64,000 nt of DNA from Agelaius tricolor (taxonomy: Eukaryota; Chordata; Aves; Passeriformes; Icteridae): positions 5,890,001-5,954,000 of the forward strand of contig JALJCS010000037.1 in assembly GCA_023055355.1 (NCBI GenBank), read 5' to 3'. Position 1 is the first letter of the stretch, and each line of letters opens with the position of its first letter. Of this stretch, positions 1 through 13,220 are shown in pieces. Under the pieces are notes generated by a model. It ran no database searches. It was given only the letters and a program-made list of their open reading frames with translations, and was not told where the DNA came from. A program made the translations under genes and the position numbers.

Positions 1-3000
1 AAAATACCTCTCAGAAGCTGCATCAAATGGGAAAGCTAGACAGATGGCAGAATGCAGAACCTGCCATTTAGGATCAGGTACAAAATAACACCCAAGAAAT
101 TCTTCATGGATGCTGCATAAGTACAAAGACGCCGTTATTTAAAAGAGAAAAATAGTCAATGTGAAATGTGTTTGATGAATAAAAAGCTATGCTAATCAAG
201 AGACTACAGTGCCAAGTGTGCTACAAGGCTTTTTTGTAATTCACATCATTCCCAGCATGAAAAAATACTATTTTTATTGTAGATTGCTTAAGAGTGCACA
301 ACAGTTTGGAAAAAAGTGCTTTGCTTTTTCTATTCATAGGAACTGTGTATCATGGTAAGAGATCCTGTAGACAGGTTTTGGAAAACAATGTTATTTTGAA
401 GATTCATTCCATTCAGAAATACTTCACATGAAAAAATTTGATCTGCTCTCCATCCTGAAGACTCTTAAAGGAAAATGTCTTTGTTGCATTCTCTTCACAC
501 TAGTTCAGGAGCTCAGTCTTACCTGCATTCTAATGCTTTTTTATGTTCCTGATGGCATGGCTTAGACATCCTTGTCTCCATTACCATCATGATTTCCAGA
601 TCAAGTGATGAGAATTTGTCTTCAGGATTGGTGAAGTTAAGTGTCATAACATTTTTGTCAAGTCAGTTTGAAGGGGTTTTTTTTGCCAAAGGAATCTCTT
701 CCTTCCTAATGAAAACCATTGGCAATAGCAAACCTACTCAGTTTTTCAGTCAATAAGTCAAATAATACATCTCCACTGTACAAGGTCCTCCCTTTGTTTT
801 TTTTTTCACCAGAAGAAAACTGCTGTTTTCTTCTTCTTCTATCACCTTAGACTTACTTTCTTCCAAAATCTTTTTAAACCTTTAGATTTCTCTTTATAGC
901 TAATTACTTTCACAGTGGGCTATAGCATATGTATTTGAAAAGACCATTTGTACATATCCAAATGGCTTACTTCTATTCTATTAAGAAATGGCTGCACTTC
1001 TATTAAGGAAACATAAAGGTGCAGTAATATTTTTTCTTCTACAAAATTTAAAAACCCCCAACTATTAAAAATGATACCAGCAAATGATGTCTGTAAGACT
1101 GAGGCAGGAGGCTTTTTCCAGAACAATGTGCAGTTCTTCCCAATTCTATTTTTCCCTCCGATTACTTTGTACAAAAATCGTTTTACACAGTCTTCTAATA
1201 GTGGCATGTTACTAGTGGGGTAGAGTATTGCCCTGCCAGCATTGGAATTGACTCGACTGTAGTTGTGTTCAAATCTGCTGATGAGACAAGGTTTTTTTGC
1301 TGAACGCACTTCAGCAAGCAAGAGAGCTTCTTAGTCTTAAGACGCTATGAGTCCCAGAAGAAGATGAATGAGGTGATGACATGCCTTGTGTTCTGAAGAG
1401 AGATCAAAACTTATTTCTGGGGTCACCCCCCCTCTTGGTACAGAAAGCGCACAGAGGGCTTTGAAGCAGCACTTTCACCCTCTTTGCATTCACTAGTAAA
1501 TCGGAGACAGAGCTTGCCCCAAGGTTTGGGCAAAAATACTCTTTTGATGCAACTCTTCACCAGACAAAATCTCTGGGAAAATTTGCAGTGGCAGAAAGCA
1601 AGCCCTTCCTGGGAAATCTACTGAAACGGTTCAGAAGTTACTCCCATTCCCTGTTGCTAACCTCTGCTGTCTAGCTGTCCGATATGTTTGGGACCATGTT
1701 GAAATCATTCTAAACAATGGACTGACGCTGCACTGTTGAGTAAACATAGGTCTTTTCCATAGGTGTCAGGGAAAAATATTTCTGTTGGTAAAAATGATAG
1801 AAAACAATACCAGCATGGCAGAAAAACAATTACATCAATAGAATGAAGATGCCCAGAATTCTCCTTTTGAAGTTACACACAGTCAATATTTTCTCAAGAA
1901 GGTTGTGAAACTTAATAAGGAGTACAGTCCACGTGACTGGTGCACAAGTTCATGTCTCCACCTTACAAAATACATATTATTAAAAGAAAAATGTTCTGCC
2001 TTGTAGAAAAGTAACCCATTAGGAATTTGATCAAAGATAGGATTAGATCAAGTATTCCTACAAGACAGTAGTAGTACTAGGAAAAGCCTTTTGGCGTCTA
2101 TTTAACTACAGGAAACTTGAGAAAGCAGAAGAGTGTCCTTCCCTGCTGCAAGCTGTACTTCCTATTTGCTAGTGCTGCTTCAACATTGTCTAAAGAAAAC
2201 TTGCCAAAATAAGACTATTGTATACACGCAACTGTAACTATCCATTCCGCTCCAGCTAATTTTAACTAGCAAGTATGAGTCACACACTCTAATGGAATAT
2301 TCTAATGCATAGATAGAGTATACCTTCACTAATAAATGGGGACTCTGGAAAAAGGACCAAATGCAGATGAATTTCAGGGAAGGAAATTATTGGAGTGCTA
2401 ACTGCAGTCCCTCGACTTCACAAGAAATGATGCCTGGTAATCCCAACCAGAAACATCTAGAAATCCATTTTCAAATGGGTTGCATCTATGGTCCTCTGTT
2501 CTTCCTATATGAAGAAACTGTGGTTTGAATCAATCTTCAAAATAGTATGCCTAAAGACCTTAGAAGCCTCCAATTCTTTTCTTTTTTTTTTTTTTTTTCC
2601 AGAAGCAACTGTCTCAAAACCTTTTTAAAGCTGACATTTTCCCTTAAGATGCCATATTTTAAAAGAGCACCTTGTCATTTAACAGGGTATTCCAAACATC
2701 ATTTACAAGTTTAGACTGAAAGTAACACTTTTCCTAGTAATCTTTCCTTTTTTTGCAGCTCAGTGCTAACATAGGCAGCAAAGAAGAGAACAGACCACAG
2801 CTCTTTCTGGAGCATCTTGAACAAATTCCCTTGCTTATGTTCTAATCATTCACTTCACCAAAGACCTAATGATGAAGAAAAGGTTGTGGAAGCATTACTA
2901 GTAGTGCTACATGGCAATGTACGGGTGTGATTTCTCAAGTAGAATTTGTATCACATAGATGATACTTGGCAAACAGCAAATGAAGGGGTTTTCTTCAGCT

Positions 3001-4170
3001 CTCAGACGGATGTTACATGTCAGTAATTTAATAAAAAGATAACAAGAACAAGGTTATTTTTTAACATGTGAATTTAATTACACCCCTGCCATGGACATCT
3101 GAATCTTATGAATAGACAGTGTCTGATCTAGAAAAAAATAAAGAATTATCACAGTTTAAAGAAACATAGGATCATAAACCCTTTGCTGATGGAACGTAGC
3201 CTATTCATTGGTTGAAATGAAGCAGGTAGACAGGACATAGGAAATATTGTTTTGTGGATCAAACATTTATTTTCGAAAGTGATGCTGACAGATAGTGAAC
3301 TCACCAACTTAGATACTGCACGGTAGATAAGGGTGCATAACTTGCTCCATCAAGTAATCCCTTGGAGCCATCATCCAAGGGGATTTTCCCCTGCATCTGT
3401 GAAAATATGCCTACCTTTTTCACAATACTTCTGCAGCAGCATTGTTAGGCCTGATCAGCTGCTATGGAGAGTGAATTATCGGCAGCAAGGTGACTGGCCA
3501 GGGCAATTTGCTTCAATGGATTTTGATCTCCCGGATATTTTGCAGACCTGCTTCAGCCCTGCTTGTCAAACACAGCCTTTAAAGGGTGCCAAACAATTGT
3601 TAGTCTGTACTGGGCCATATGCTCTTTATTCTCTCCCTCAACTTCTCCATCGCCTCTCATCTGTTTCACATGAGCTATGTTCAAGGTCCACTGGCTACTT
3701 TTCACAGAATCTTCAGGCCTGATGCAGTAAGAATGATGACTAGAACACAGCTGGGATCAATTTTCCAGTTTGCATAAAATGCATTCTGCACACAAATCCA
3801 ATGAGAAGGTGTTCCCCCTATGCCCAGAAAAACCTTCACTAGTACCAGTGTTCTACGTAAACTGCAACTTAGTCTGAAAGAAAAGCTTTTTTCTGAGAGT
3901 GTCTAAGAGCTTTGTACGAAGCACAGATATTTGATATATGCAATTTTGAATACCAGAGGAAAAAGAAAACGGCACAAAGCTTTTAATGGTACTGGTTTTA
4001 ATTTTAAATTCCATGCACCTTTTCAAAAAGTGTCAGCTCAAATGCCCATCAACATATTTTAGTCATCTGTAAGTCAGTATTCATATAAAATGTGATTCAA
4101 ATCAAAAGAATTTCAAACCTTTCCTCAAAGTTTATATGCCTAGATTTAATACTTCTGACACATATTAGAT
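1..4170. other. AT-rich non-coding stretch, nothing recognised
   Basis: I saw no gene, RNA or named repeat here beyond short T-runs, such as 2582-2598. Open frames at 920-1321 (minus) and 3333-3722 (plus, 129 codons) have no recognisable domain. They persist in copy B only because the DNA is nearly identical, so their conservation is not evidence of coding. Confidence 0.5.
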
Positions 4171-4184
4171 GAAAGGAAGACTTT

Positions 4185-4305
4185 TTTTACTGTGGGGGTG
4201 CTGGAACACTGGAACAGGTTGCCCAGAGAAGTTGTGGGTGTCCCATCCCTGAAAGTATTCAAGGTCAGGTTGGATGGGGCTTTGAGCAGCAACACAGGAG
4301 ACTCT
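4185..4305 (+). mobile_element. CR1 LINE fragment (short, plus)
   Basis: The text resembles the 3' part of avian CR1: a stretch reading 'ggaacaggttgcccagaga', then 'tgtgggtgtcccatccctg', then 'ggttggatggggctttgagc'. These are hallmark phrases of the CR1 3' region, which I recognise from general knowledge of bird genomes. It is 5'-truncated and lacks the terminal short repeat. The same fragment is present at +56,651. Confidence 0.8.
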
Positions 4306-4329
4306 TGATGGTAGAGAAACAAAGTTGGA

Positions 4330-5760
4330 ACCTAGAAGAAACTCAGATTGAAGTATAGGAGCAAGTTTTCCCTCAGCTCTTGGGGTAAAATCAAAGTGTT
4401 ACAACATTACCTTGATCTGTGATTTTCACTACTGTAACAGGTTAATGAAAACTATGCAGAAGATAGCAAATTTTAAAAGAGAGAAGAATTACAGCATAAA
4501 ATACATGGGATGGGTTTCTACACGGGACAAAATCTCTGTATTTCAACACTTCCTCATGTTAGGATTTCATGAAGTGCCAAAGAAGGTGTTCATCATCTGC
4601 TATGCTGACCTCTGTGTGGGCCTAGGTGTGTGTGGAAGGGGGGCATGTGAAGGGGAGTGTGTATCTTTGCTTAACACTTGTTGTGGCAGATTCATGCCTC
4701 AGCTCCATCATTTCTTTTAGAAACTTCACAGAGAGTGGATATGAAGTTTAATATCAACAAGAGATCAATTCCCAAATCATCCATTTTACCCTACCTTATA
4801 AATCATATGCTTTGTTGCATATTTTATCAAATAGACTTTCAAGCCACATGGAGAAATGAGAATGTGGAGAATCCCTCCAATGTCTTGCAACTTTTATGCA
4901 AATAGAGTTTCAAGAAAGGAAAATTCTTTTAAAATACATCTGGGACAGGCATGATGGTGGTGTCAAGCTGTTGGGGTTTTTGTTGCTGGGAGAAGTTGTA
5001 CAAAAGGATTGGTTTTTACATTGACTAGTTACTGAATCAAGTGCATGAATACATTGGAAATTCAACTGGGGGTTCCTTTTTCTACCAGATTACTTCTAGA
5101 ACGAGCTTGCAGACTGAAGCTGACTCTTTTGCTCTCTTTTTGTTTCTTACCTATTTTCTTGGCTTCTTTACCACTATCTACACAATTTTGGAACTTTTTT
5201 CCCAACTAAAATTGTTTCATAGTCTGATAATTAGGATACATTTTTTACAAGGAATTTTTAAAAATCTTTGCTTGAGTTAAGAAGGTTAAGGACTAAGGTC
5301 TTTTTCTTACCTCATCAATATTGCGATGGAATTGATAAATAAAGACTAACTCTTTCTTTTTTATTTTCAACCCAAGTAGATAGTTCCCATACATTAATAC
5401 ATTTTGTGGACCAATATTTGCCATTCTGATGTAAGTTGTCCCTTCTTAACAATATACATTCTGTGACTATGTTGACAACACTCTTGGTGAAGATCCTAAT
5501 TGGTCTTAAACACACATAGGGAGAAATTTGCTCAGCCAGTGTCAGTCTTAAGCATGCCTATCAGAAGATCTTTCTATAGCTGGGGAATTTTCCCGTGAAA
5601 GGGATTCAGTTATGGAAGAGACACTTATCCCAGAGTTTTGCATTCTTCTTGAGCACTACTTAAGGAACTTAGATCCCATGTCCATTTGGATCTCTCTCTG
5701 CACAGATCTTTGTCATGCCAGTGCTTGAAATGCATCTCTAAGAGAATTCACTAGCACAGA
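4330..5760. other. Non-coding stretch, nothing recognised
   Basis: AT-rich sequence with short chance open frames at 4412-4720, 4678-4905 and 5041-5280. No splice-like context, domain or repeat signature was recognised. Confidence 0.45.
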
Positions 5761-5769
5761 ATGAACGAG

Positions 5770-6520
5770 AGTGGAAGGCGTCAGTGGGGCTCACCAGGTC
5801 CAACCCCCCTGCTTAAACCAGGATACCTAGAGCCTCTTGCCCAGGATTATATCTGGGTGTACTTTTAATGTCTTCAAAGATCCAGGCTCCACCATCTTTC
5901 TGGGCAGTCTGTGCCGTGGTTCAGTCGCCCTCACAGTAAAAAATCATTTGGTGATGTGCAGAGGCAATCTCCTGTATTTCAGTGTGTGCCTACTGCCTCT
6001 TGTCTTTTCACTGAGCATCCTTGAAAAGACACTGGTTCCCTCCTCTTTGCACACTTCTGGGATGTATGTGTGCTGCCACGTAGATAAATGTCCAAAACCT
6101 TCCTGAAGCCCAGGCAGACAATATTCCCTTCATCTACCGGGCAAGTTGATTCATCAGAGGAGTTTAAAAAGTTGTTCAGCATCAAGTTCCCCTGGTAAAT
6201 CCATGCTGACTATGTTATTTTGTCCTCCTTCATGTGCCTGGCAATGCTTTCCAGCAATAGCTGCTCCATCAACTTCCTGGGGATAAAAATGACGCTGGCT
6301 GGCTGGCTTGTACTTTTCCAAGTCCTCCTAGTTGCCTTTTTCCAAGATGGGTGACATTTGCTTTCATCCAGTCTTTGGGCACTTTCCTCAGTCACTATGA
6401 TCCATCAAAAATCATTAGGAGTGGCCTCAGAATAACATCTGCTAACACCCTTGAGACCTGTGGCTGCATCTCAACAGGGCCTGTGGACTTCATGGAATAC
6501 ATACCAATTCAGTGACTATG
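5770..6520 (-). mobile_element. Old CR1 LINE fragment, minus orientation
   Basis: Read on the plus strand, it carries degraded reverse-complement CR1 phrases: a 'caccaggtccaacccccctgc' type segment, 'ctgggcagtctgtgccgtgg', 'gcctactgcctcttgtctttt' and, further on, 'ctgctccatcaacttcctgg' and 'ggtgacatttgctttcatcc'. This order matches the usual avian CR1 reverse complement, with many substitutions and small deletions. No reading frame survives. Copy B carries the same fragment at about 62421-63171, and two of the three copy differences fall inside it. Confidence 0.75.
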
Positions 6521-6544
6521 CCCATAAAAGTTTGCAAGGGATAA

Positions 6545-7935
6545 CAGAACATATTAACAGCTACCTGAAGAGTGAGTGAAAAACTATGGAAGCAATCCAA
6601 AAGGACAAAGACTTGAGTTCCCTTTTCAGACAAAGCATCCTATCGTGGAGCTGAGCAGCTTTAGATCTAGGGAAGCTTCCCCTCTGAAAGGATGCAGAAG
6701 ACATTCTTTTACCCGTATCCACTAATAAAATGTATTGACCATTCACTTGCAATACAAAAAAACTAAATTCTTTCCAAAATTGTTGCCGCCTAACTAGACA
6801 ATCATGTACTGGCTGCGTATTCCCCTAACAGATGACAGCACCTGCTTGATGCCTCTTATGCCTACAAACTATTTGAATTAGGTCATTTGAGTGGGGATTA
6901 CTGGTCTGGGAACTTTCTTTCTGATGAATTTGGAATATTTACTGAAGCAAGGACCTGAAGATGAAAACTTCATTTCCCATCAGTGCACTTTAACATCCAC
7001 GGCTGTAATGCCATCGTTTCTCACCAACTGAGTCAAGAATTTATGACTACAAAGTGAATCAGCTCCAAAAGGAAAGATAAAGGCTGGAAAACATTCTCTC
7101 TTGGTAAAGCAAATGAAGTGACTAAATTCTAATCACTCGCTGGCCTAAAGCTTCAAGGAGGGGGAGGTGGACCAGGTTTCCTTCCACTGCCGTTCTCTTT
7201 GTCACCTCAGTGTTTTATAGGGGTATGCAGACATTCAGAAAGAGAGCTTTGCTGAATTCATAAAATTCAGTCTTAAAAAATAACTTGAGAGCAGCTGAAA
7301 TGAAAAGAACAAATAAAATGCAATTAATTCCACGGAAGCTTGAAATGATTATTTCTTCATTTTGCATTTGAGGATGTATATTGTGTGAGTTTGTCTTGTA
7401 TTGTTCTACAGGTTTTCTAACTGTCACACCTTTCTTTATGAATGGACTGTCCTTTCCTAAATACTCTCATATGGAGGAACATGCTTCTGATAAGAAGAGC
7501 ACTAGGGTGTCTTTACTTGACCTTTTATTTTTACTGATGTTTGCTCCTTGGGAATGAATGGGGTTTTTCAATTGAAATGTCTTACTATTGCTCCCACAGG
7601 ATAAGCCACAGACTCTTCTGCTCAGAGCTGTCACTAGTCAGCTATTCTCCTAAACGATTCTCTGCAGTTGAACACTACTTATCTTTGCCGTGTTTCTTCA
7701 ACTCACTTGCAAGTCATTCATGCGCTACCTTATTGTGAGAATTGCTTGGTTTGAAGATGATTTAAAAGGGTATGAGAATACTTTTGTGCCTCTGCTATAA
7801 GGATGCTTTTCAAATCCACACAAACTTCCTGCAAATGCAAAAGCATTCATCCTGTATTGTCCTAGGCTACAATATAAAAATGTTTTCTGCTCCCAACCTC
7901 AAGAGCTGCTGAAACCGGGAGGGGCATCGTTTTTT
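6545..7935. other. Non-coding stretch, nothing recognised
   Basis: No repeat or gene was recognised. The part up to 7349 is also present at the end of the window; from 7350 on it is seen only once. Confidence 0.4.
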
Positions 7936-7984
7936 CCTTATCTCCTTATCTCTTAACGGGGCCATCCATGTCTTGCCACATGAT

Positions 7985-8432
7985 TCAGAGATGACTCCCT
8001 CCAGGAGCCATTTCTGTTTAAAGGCTAATCAAGGAACCACCGCATGACTCAGAACAATTTGAGCCCATTGCAAGATGCTCTGCCCAGGGGGCAGGAGCTA
8101 AGCATCCCCAGCTGGATATAATCTGAGTTTTGGGACACCACAAGCAGTCTTTCCACTGGCTTCCTAGAGGAACGGCCACCCTCACCCACTGGTCTTCAGA
8201 GGACAAGAGCTACCAGATGGTTTCTACAGGATCACCACTTCAACAAGGCCATTTCATCCGGACTGCTGCCACCACCCTAACTAGCAGGGTGACAGGTTGT
8301 ATTCTGTCCGTGGTTTTTCTTTTGTATTATTGCATGTATTTGGTTTTTCCCCTTTTCCTAATAAATTGTATTTCTGACTTGGAGTCTTGCTGCCATGCTG
8401 GATTTCTTCAGACCGACTAGCTCCTGACACCA
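7985..8432 (+). mobile_element. LTR-like segment of an endogenous retrovirus, ends uncertain
   Basis: The layout resembles a passerine ERV LTR. There is a possible TATA-like element in 'ggatataatctg' (about 8113), a pyrimidine-rich R/U5-like stretch ('ttttccccttttcc'), then a polyadenylation-type signal 'taataaattgtattt' (about 8360) and the phrase 'ctgacttggagtc', which I associate with bird LTRs. I could not fix a TG start, a CA end or a target-site duplication, so the borders are approximate. No internal retroviral genes adjoin it. Confidence 0.5.
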
Positions 8433-8439
8433 ACAGCCA

Positions 8440-9498
8440 GAGTGGGCTGCCCCCAGAAAGCTGGCGAATCCAGGGTGCAGCTGTAGGGCACAGCTGCTCT
8501 ATGGCACAGGTGGACTGCATTGGGGATAGGACTGCGCCGAGGGCGGGGACAAGGAACAGGGAGAGGTCTTCTGCATGTTTTCCAAAGGAGTTTCTTCCCT
8601 GGAGGGTCAGGGACACAAAGACACTGACCCAAATGCATACATCAACTTAGAAATGGGGAGAGGTCCCAGAGGAGGATACAATCTTGAACACACTGGGAGC
8701 AACTGGGGGTGGACCACAAGGCGGGGAATACAATGTTTAAACCAATAGGGGACTACAGGGGAGGAGAATAACTTAAACAAACCAATGGGGTTTTGAAGAG
8801 TATAAAATTGATAGGGAAGTTTCTAGAGAAAGGGGCAGGCTTGGGGAGGGATTGACATTCAGTGGGAGGAGGAAAAGGGAAGAAAAGGGCAGGTCTTTGG
8901 GGAGATGGACAACTAGGGCAAAAACTAACAACATGGGGGGGAAGGAACAATCCCTTAATAATAAAATATGCTCCAACAGCACAAAACAGGAAGTATTATC
9001 AAACTGACTACTCAAACTGCATTACAATCAAAAACACACACTGCAACAGCGACAGCATCTCTTGCTGGTTTTGCTTTCAAACCAGAAGAGGTGCCAACCA
9101 GAAAATTAGCAAACTTAAAAGTTAACTGGCCGCAGTTTTGATTTCCTTCTTAAATATATTACTGCTTGTCTAATTGGCTTAGCAGCATGTCTGTTCTTAG
9201 TGCCAAGCAGGGATTCACTTTGCCAGGCATGGAGGAAGCTTCTAGGAGCTTTTCACAAAAGATTCACTTCTGTGGCTGGCTTCTTCCCTCCCCACCAAAA
9301 ACCAAGCCATGCAAAACCAACACCTTAACTAATCCCTAGTACTTAGTACGCATCCAATAATTCCTTTTAAACTATACTTTACATTTTTTACCAAATGCCC
9401 TGAAAAGAAATGGATCCATAATATTGATCAAAATAGTTCCAGTTCAATAGAAATACTGGGTCATGCAACTCTGGTTTACATCACTATTTTTTGTACAA
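8440..9498. other. Non-coding stretch; purine-rich part
   Basis: 8640-8945 is G/A-rich on the plus strand with repeated 'ggggag' words; the rest is AT-rich. It may continue the LTR-like segment before it, but nothing specific was recognised. Confidence 0.35.
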
Positions 9499-9938
9499 TC
9501 AACAGGAGCTTTTTTCGCCTCTAAAGAAATGTTTCCCGATGGTTTGGATCAGAAGATCCAGTATTGCCATTGTGAGATTTTTGTTTTGAAGGCCATAGGC
9601 TGTGCTCAGTGTTTTGGGTATATTCTTTGTTGTGCCTTGCATATATTTTGGATAGAAAGCCAGTAGAGATGATGTCCTTGCTGCAGTAGCCATGCTAAAT
9701 AAGGCAGAGCGTCTGGCTGATGTACTGGAGCTGTAGACTATCCACCAGTCGCCCAGGGCGGTGAGGATCTCTAAAGGAATATAATAGTGGCTATGCTCTG
9801 GAAGTTTTACAGAGAGAAAGAGCCTCATAGCTCTAATGATGTGTCTCCTGGAGTTCTGAAGAATATGTTGTAAAGAAGAAGGCTGCTGTCTTTCGCAACA
9901 ATCTTCCGTGCATTCAAGAGGATAATTTAACTTCTTGT
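9499..9938 (-). CDS. Candidate terminal coding exon, unidentified
   Basis: On the minus strand a strong splice-acceptor context (pyrimidine-rich 'ttctttcattctcag', AG at 9939-9940) is followed by about 145 open codons to a stop. The first 60 or so residues look protein-like: a Cys-rich start (CTEDCC), then PSSLQHILQNSRRHIIRAM and later IPLEILTALGDWW. The spacing of SLQH, basic residues and a proline-containing stretch loosely recalls a SOCS box, but key positions do not fit well, so I do not assign it. The last part reads as low-complexity and may be untranslated. No partner exon was found nearby, and no frame disruption is visible. It could be a real last exon, an old retrocopy fragment or chance. 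Confidence is low. Confidence 0.25.
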
Positions 9939-9944
9939 CTGAGA

Positions 9945-10966
9945 ATGAAAGAAATATTAGTAGTAATGAGTTCTTTTTTCTCTGTCGGTGCATCACTGAT
10001 TGAGTTTGGGTAGGTTACATTTTATTTCTTTTTTTTCTTTAAATATTACATCGTAAGGTGTTCCAAATTCCCAAATTCTGCTTCACTTTATTTTGTAGGC
10101 CAGACTGGTTCATCTTCTCTCGGCTCTATTATTGCAGACCATATCTGAATGAATTTTTTTTTTTTCATTTTGAACATTATTAGATGATGTATGAACAGAA
10201 CACTTTATTTATCATCATTTTACCAGTTTGGAAGGAAATAGAGAATTTTTAAGAAAATGACGCAACTCCACTTGTGGTTTTCAATGGAAGAGAAGAATAA
10301 CAATGTCCTACATTCGCAGCATTGTTTGCAGTCATATTGCAGCTAGTTTCCAGCAACTTAGGTCAGGTTCTGGAAGCAGGCACCCATGATAGTATAGAAG
10401 TCTAAGCAGTTTCATTTTGGCGGCTTTTCTTGAGCAATAGCTAATATGTCTCAACATTGTGCTGAATCTTGTTGTACAGACTCTTCTTTTGAGGTCTGAA
10501 CTCCTTGCTGGACTACTGTATCTCAGAATCAGCTACAGTAAACCTGTGTTTCCTTATAGCTTTAAGAATTTGGTTCTAATCTATAAAAGCAAGAAAAGGT
10601 TGCCATATTAATACAAGAGAAAGAAAGTGTTAGGAAAGCAGTTAATGGCATGGGGTTTTTTCCTACAAATTGGAGCAGAGATTTAGTTGTTTGATGGGTT
10701 TTTTTTTTGTTTCTCAATGGAATTTTAGAAGTGGTTGGGAAAGAAAGTGTGGATTTTTCAGGTTTGCCTTGAAAGAAGAATAACAGGGGAAACTGTTGAA
10801 AAGAATTAATCCAGAACTCTATGCCTTTCATACAGAGTTTCAGAAGTGAAAAGCAGGAAGAGACAGTCCAGACAAGATGATTGAATAGAATGAATTCAAA
10901 ATAGCTTTCTTTTCCCTCTGAATTCCAGCTCTAAACCTTATTAATATTAAGGTATTAATAGGAAAT
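9945..10966. other. Non-coding stretch, nothing recognised
   Basis: AT-rich DNA with short T-runs. No repeat or gene signature was seen. Confidence 0.4.
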
Positions 10967-10971
10967 ACATC

Positions 10972-11572
10972 TGTCCTAGGGTGACGTTATGATGCTTGTA
11001 TCCCCATTCATGTGTTCTGTGAATGTTGGATATTATGTTCTGTACCTTTAAGACTGGCTCTGAAGAGGGAATGTTTTGTTTTGGTTTTCTTATCAGCCTG
11101 GCGGGACACAGAGACTGCAGCTTTTGCTTTTCCTGCTTTTGCTTTTCGCTTTGCTCTCTCTCACTCTTGCTTGCTTCGCTTCTGCTTGCTTTTGCTCATT
11201 AGCTAGTTTAGCTAAACTGTCCATATTTCTTCCTGGACCATTTCTCCTTTCCTTTTACTGACCATTTTGAACCTGCTCCGGACTGGGACCTGGGAAACAC
11301 CGAGAGTTTGCACCTTGTGGCCTGCAGCAGCTGGCGCAGCGCCGGAGGGACTGAGAAGAGAGTGAGCACCCCCCCAAGAGAGACTTTCTGAATTTGTCAT
11401 CTTTTTCAGAGCGGTGTCATCCGGAATTGTTCCTTTTGCGTGCTGGGGGGTGCTGTGCCTATTAAATAAACAGGTTCGTTCCACTTCTCTCTGAGGAATC
11501 CTTCCCGAACCAGTTGCGGGGAGGGGGCCCTAATTTGGAAATTCTCCTCCAAATTTGCCCTAAACCAGGACA
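10972..11572 (+). mobile_element. Solo LTR, family A, TSD ACATC
   Basis: A 601-bp element starts TGTCCTAGGG and ends TAAACCAGGACA. It is bounded by a perfect 5-bp duplication ACATC at 10967-10971 and 11573-11577. Inside are a GCTTTT-rich stretch (about 11118-11200), a polyadenylation signal 'attaaataaacagg' near 11460, and a U5 region. No internal retroviral genes remain, so this is a solo LTR formed by LTR-LTR recombination. Relatives in this window lie at 41605-42275, 50435-51705 and 53539-54394. Confidence 0.9.
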
Positions 11573-11577
11573 ACATC

Positions 11578-13215
11578 GCAATCTCTAAGATTTAAAAATG
11601 GATGATGAAGTTTTATATCCAGTAAAGTGTAAGGCTTCACATTTTAATCTGATTTGCATTTTGGTGAAAGCCGGGCATCCTTTGCAATTTACCAGATAAC
11701 AAGGGATTTAGAACAGTAAGTATGCAAGTAATCTTTTGGACCCTTCATCTCCCTTCTTATGACAATGAATACATTTATTAAGCTTGTTGTCCTGGCATGT
11801 TTTTATTCCATCAGGGGACTTGATCATACAAATGTCTAGTCATTCTTTCCTTGTTTTCAACCACTCTAAGAGCATTAATCAGAACTATTCAGTAGTTCTT
11901 GATCTGCAACAGTGACGAGCACTAGACTGGTAAGAGTCAGTGGGCATCAGCAGATCCCCTATGACAGCAGGAGGCGGGCTGTTCTGGCAGGACTGATGTT
12001 TGAGAGGCTCGAATTCTGTGAAATAGAACATTCAAGGGATGGGAAACATGGAAACAGATTCTGAGCTTTCAACCCACCACATGAGCAAGTAATAAGGCAG
12101 GTAATTTTCTGTGGAAATTTCTTTAGCCCCAGTGTTGTGGATGATGATTACTCTTCCTACCTCCTTTGGCCAGCTACCAGCTTTCCCCTCCATTACTCTG
12201 CTTCTGGACAGAAAACCAGAAGAAGGGATTTTTGACCAAAACACCTATCAGGACCTTAGAGTGTTTTTTGCTCCAAAATGTTTCAAGGCAGATAGGGAAA
12301 CAATTCCATTTTCGAGAGTGTGTTGAGAAGACATGGTTGAAAGTTAAAAACATTGGGTTCTGTTTCTATATAGGTTACTGATTGTGCTTATTATCTTAGT
12401 CATGTAATATATATATATATATTTGGTAGGGTTTGTTCTTTTTTATTTTTCTTGGGGTTTTTTTCCTTTTTTTTTTTTTTTGATGCATCCTTGAGATAAA
12501 AGGCCAAAAGTACAGAAAAGTTCTGTACAGTTAAAATACTTTTGAGATGCCTCATGCTGAAAAACTTGTAGCTACTGCTAAGGCCCATTGGCCAATTCCT
12601 GCTTCATTTCTGAGAAGCTATAAAATTCCCATCTGTATTTTAGTTCTAACAATTTGTTGTTATGGTGGAGATGCAACTTAAGAACAACCATTTTTGAATC
12701 TGTAGGGATGTATTTACCATTTTGTAGCTGCCTTTTCAGTTTCTGAGCCACTATTGAAAAAAAGGAGAAGTATCTACACTGTTTTCAACCTGTAGACCAT
12801 CCACTACTGTCCACATGCTCAGATTCAAAGGCAAACAAGCCTGTCTGGCCTCATTGGGAGGAATTATTTGCATTCAAAAGACTAGACTAGTATTTGATTT
12901 CCACCAGCAGAGTCCATTGGGCAGCTCCTGTCATCTGCATTTCAATATTTAATCCTCCTCTATGTTTACTGTGCAAAGCTCTTTCAGAATGATGGTGTGC
13001 CCACTGTCTCACCAGCTGTGACGTTTGCAGCGAGTCTCCCACGGAAAGGAGCTGTAAAAAAGGCAAGCCAGGGCAGTGATTTCTGTTGCTCAATACCCAC
13101 AAATCAAAGCTATTTAGTCTAATTTAAGGCTGAAAAAGAATTCAAAATGCCTTCAAAGGATTCAAAAAATCATCAGACAATACTGCAGTTCAGTATTCAG
13201 GACAAGAGCATATCC
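11578..13215. other. Non-coding stretch with a short AT microsatellite
   Basis: A short (TA)n run sits at about 12407-12421 and T-runs at about 12440-12481. No gene or mobile element was recognised. Confidence 0.4.
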
Positions 13216-13220
13216 CACAG

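Larger units (their letters stand above)
1..7349. repeat. Copy A of near-identical 56.65-kb-period direct repeat
   Basis: The whole interval recurs in the same orientation at 56652-64000 with a constant offset of 56,651 bp. By eye only three substitutions were found: 2457 C versus 59108 A, 6066 A versus 62717 C, and 6080 G versus 62731 C. I saw no indel; even the 17-T run at 2582-2598 has the same length in copy B. The repeat runs off both window edges, so its true ends are not visible. It holds mostly AT-rich non-coding DNA plus two CR1 fragments. It may be a tandem segmental duplication or an assembly duplication of two haplotypes. Confidence 0.95.

Noticed and set aside
3333..3722. 129-codon plus-strand frame, repeated at 59984-60373
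   Set aside because: The repeat reflects the near-identical 56.65-kb duplication and not coding constraint; no domain or splice or promoter context was seen.
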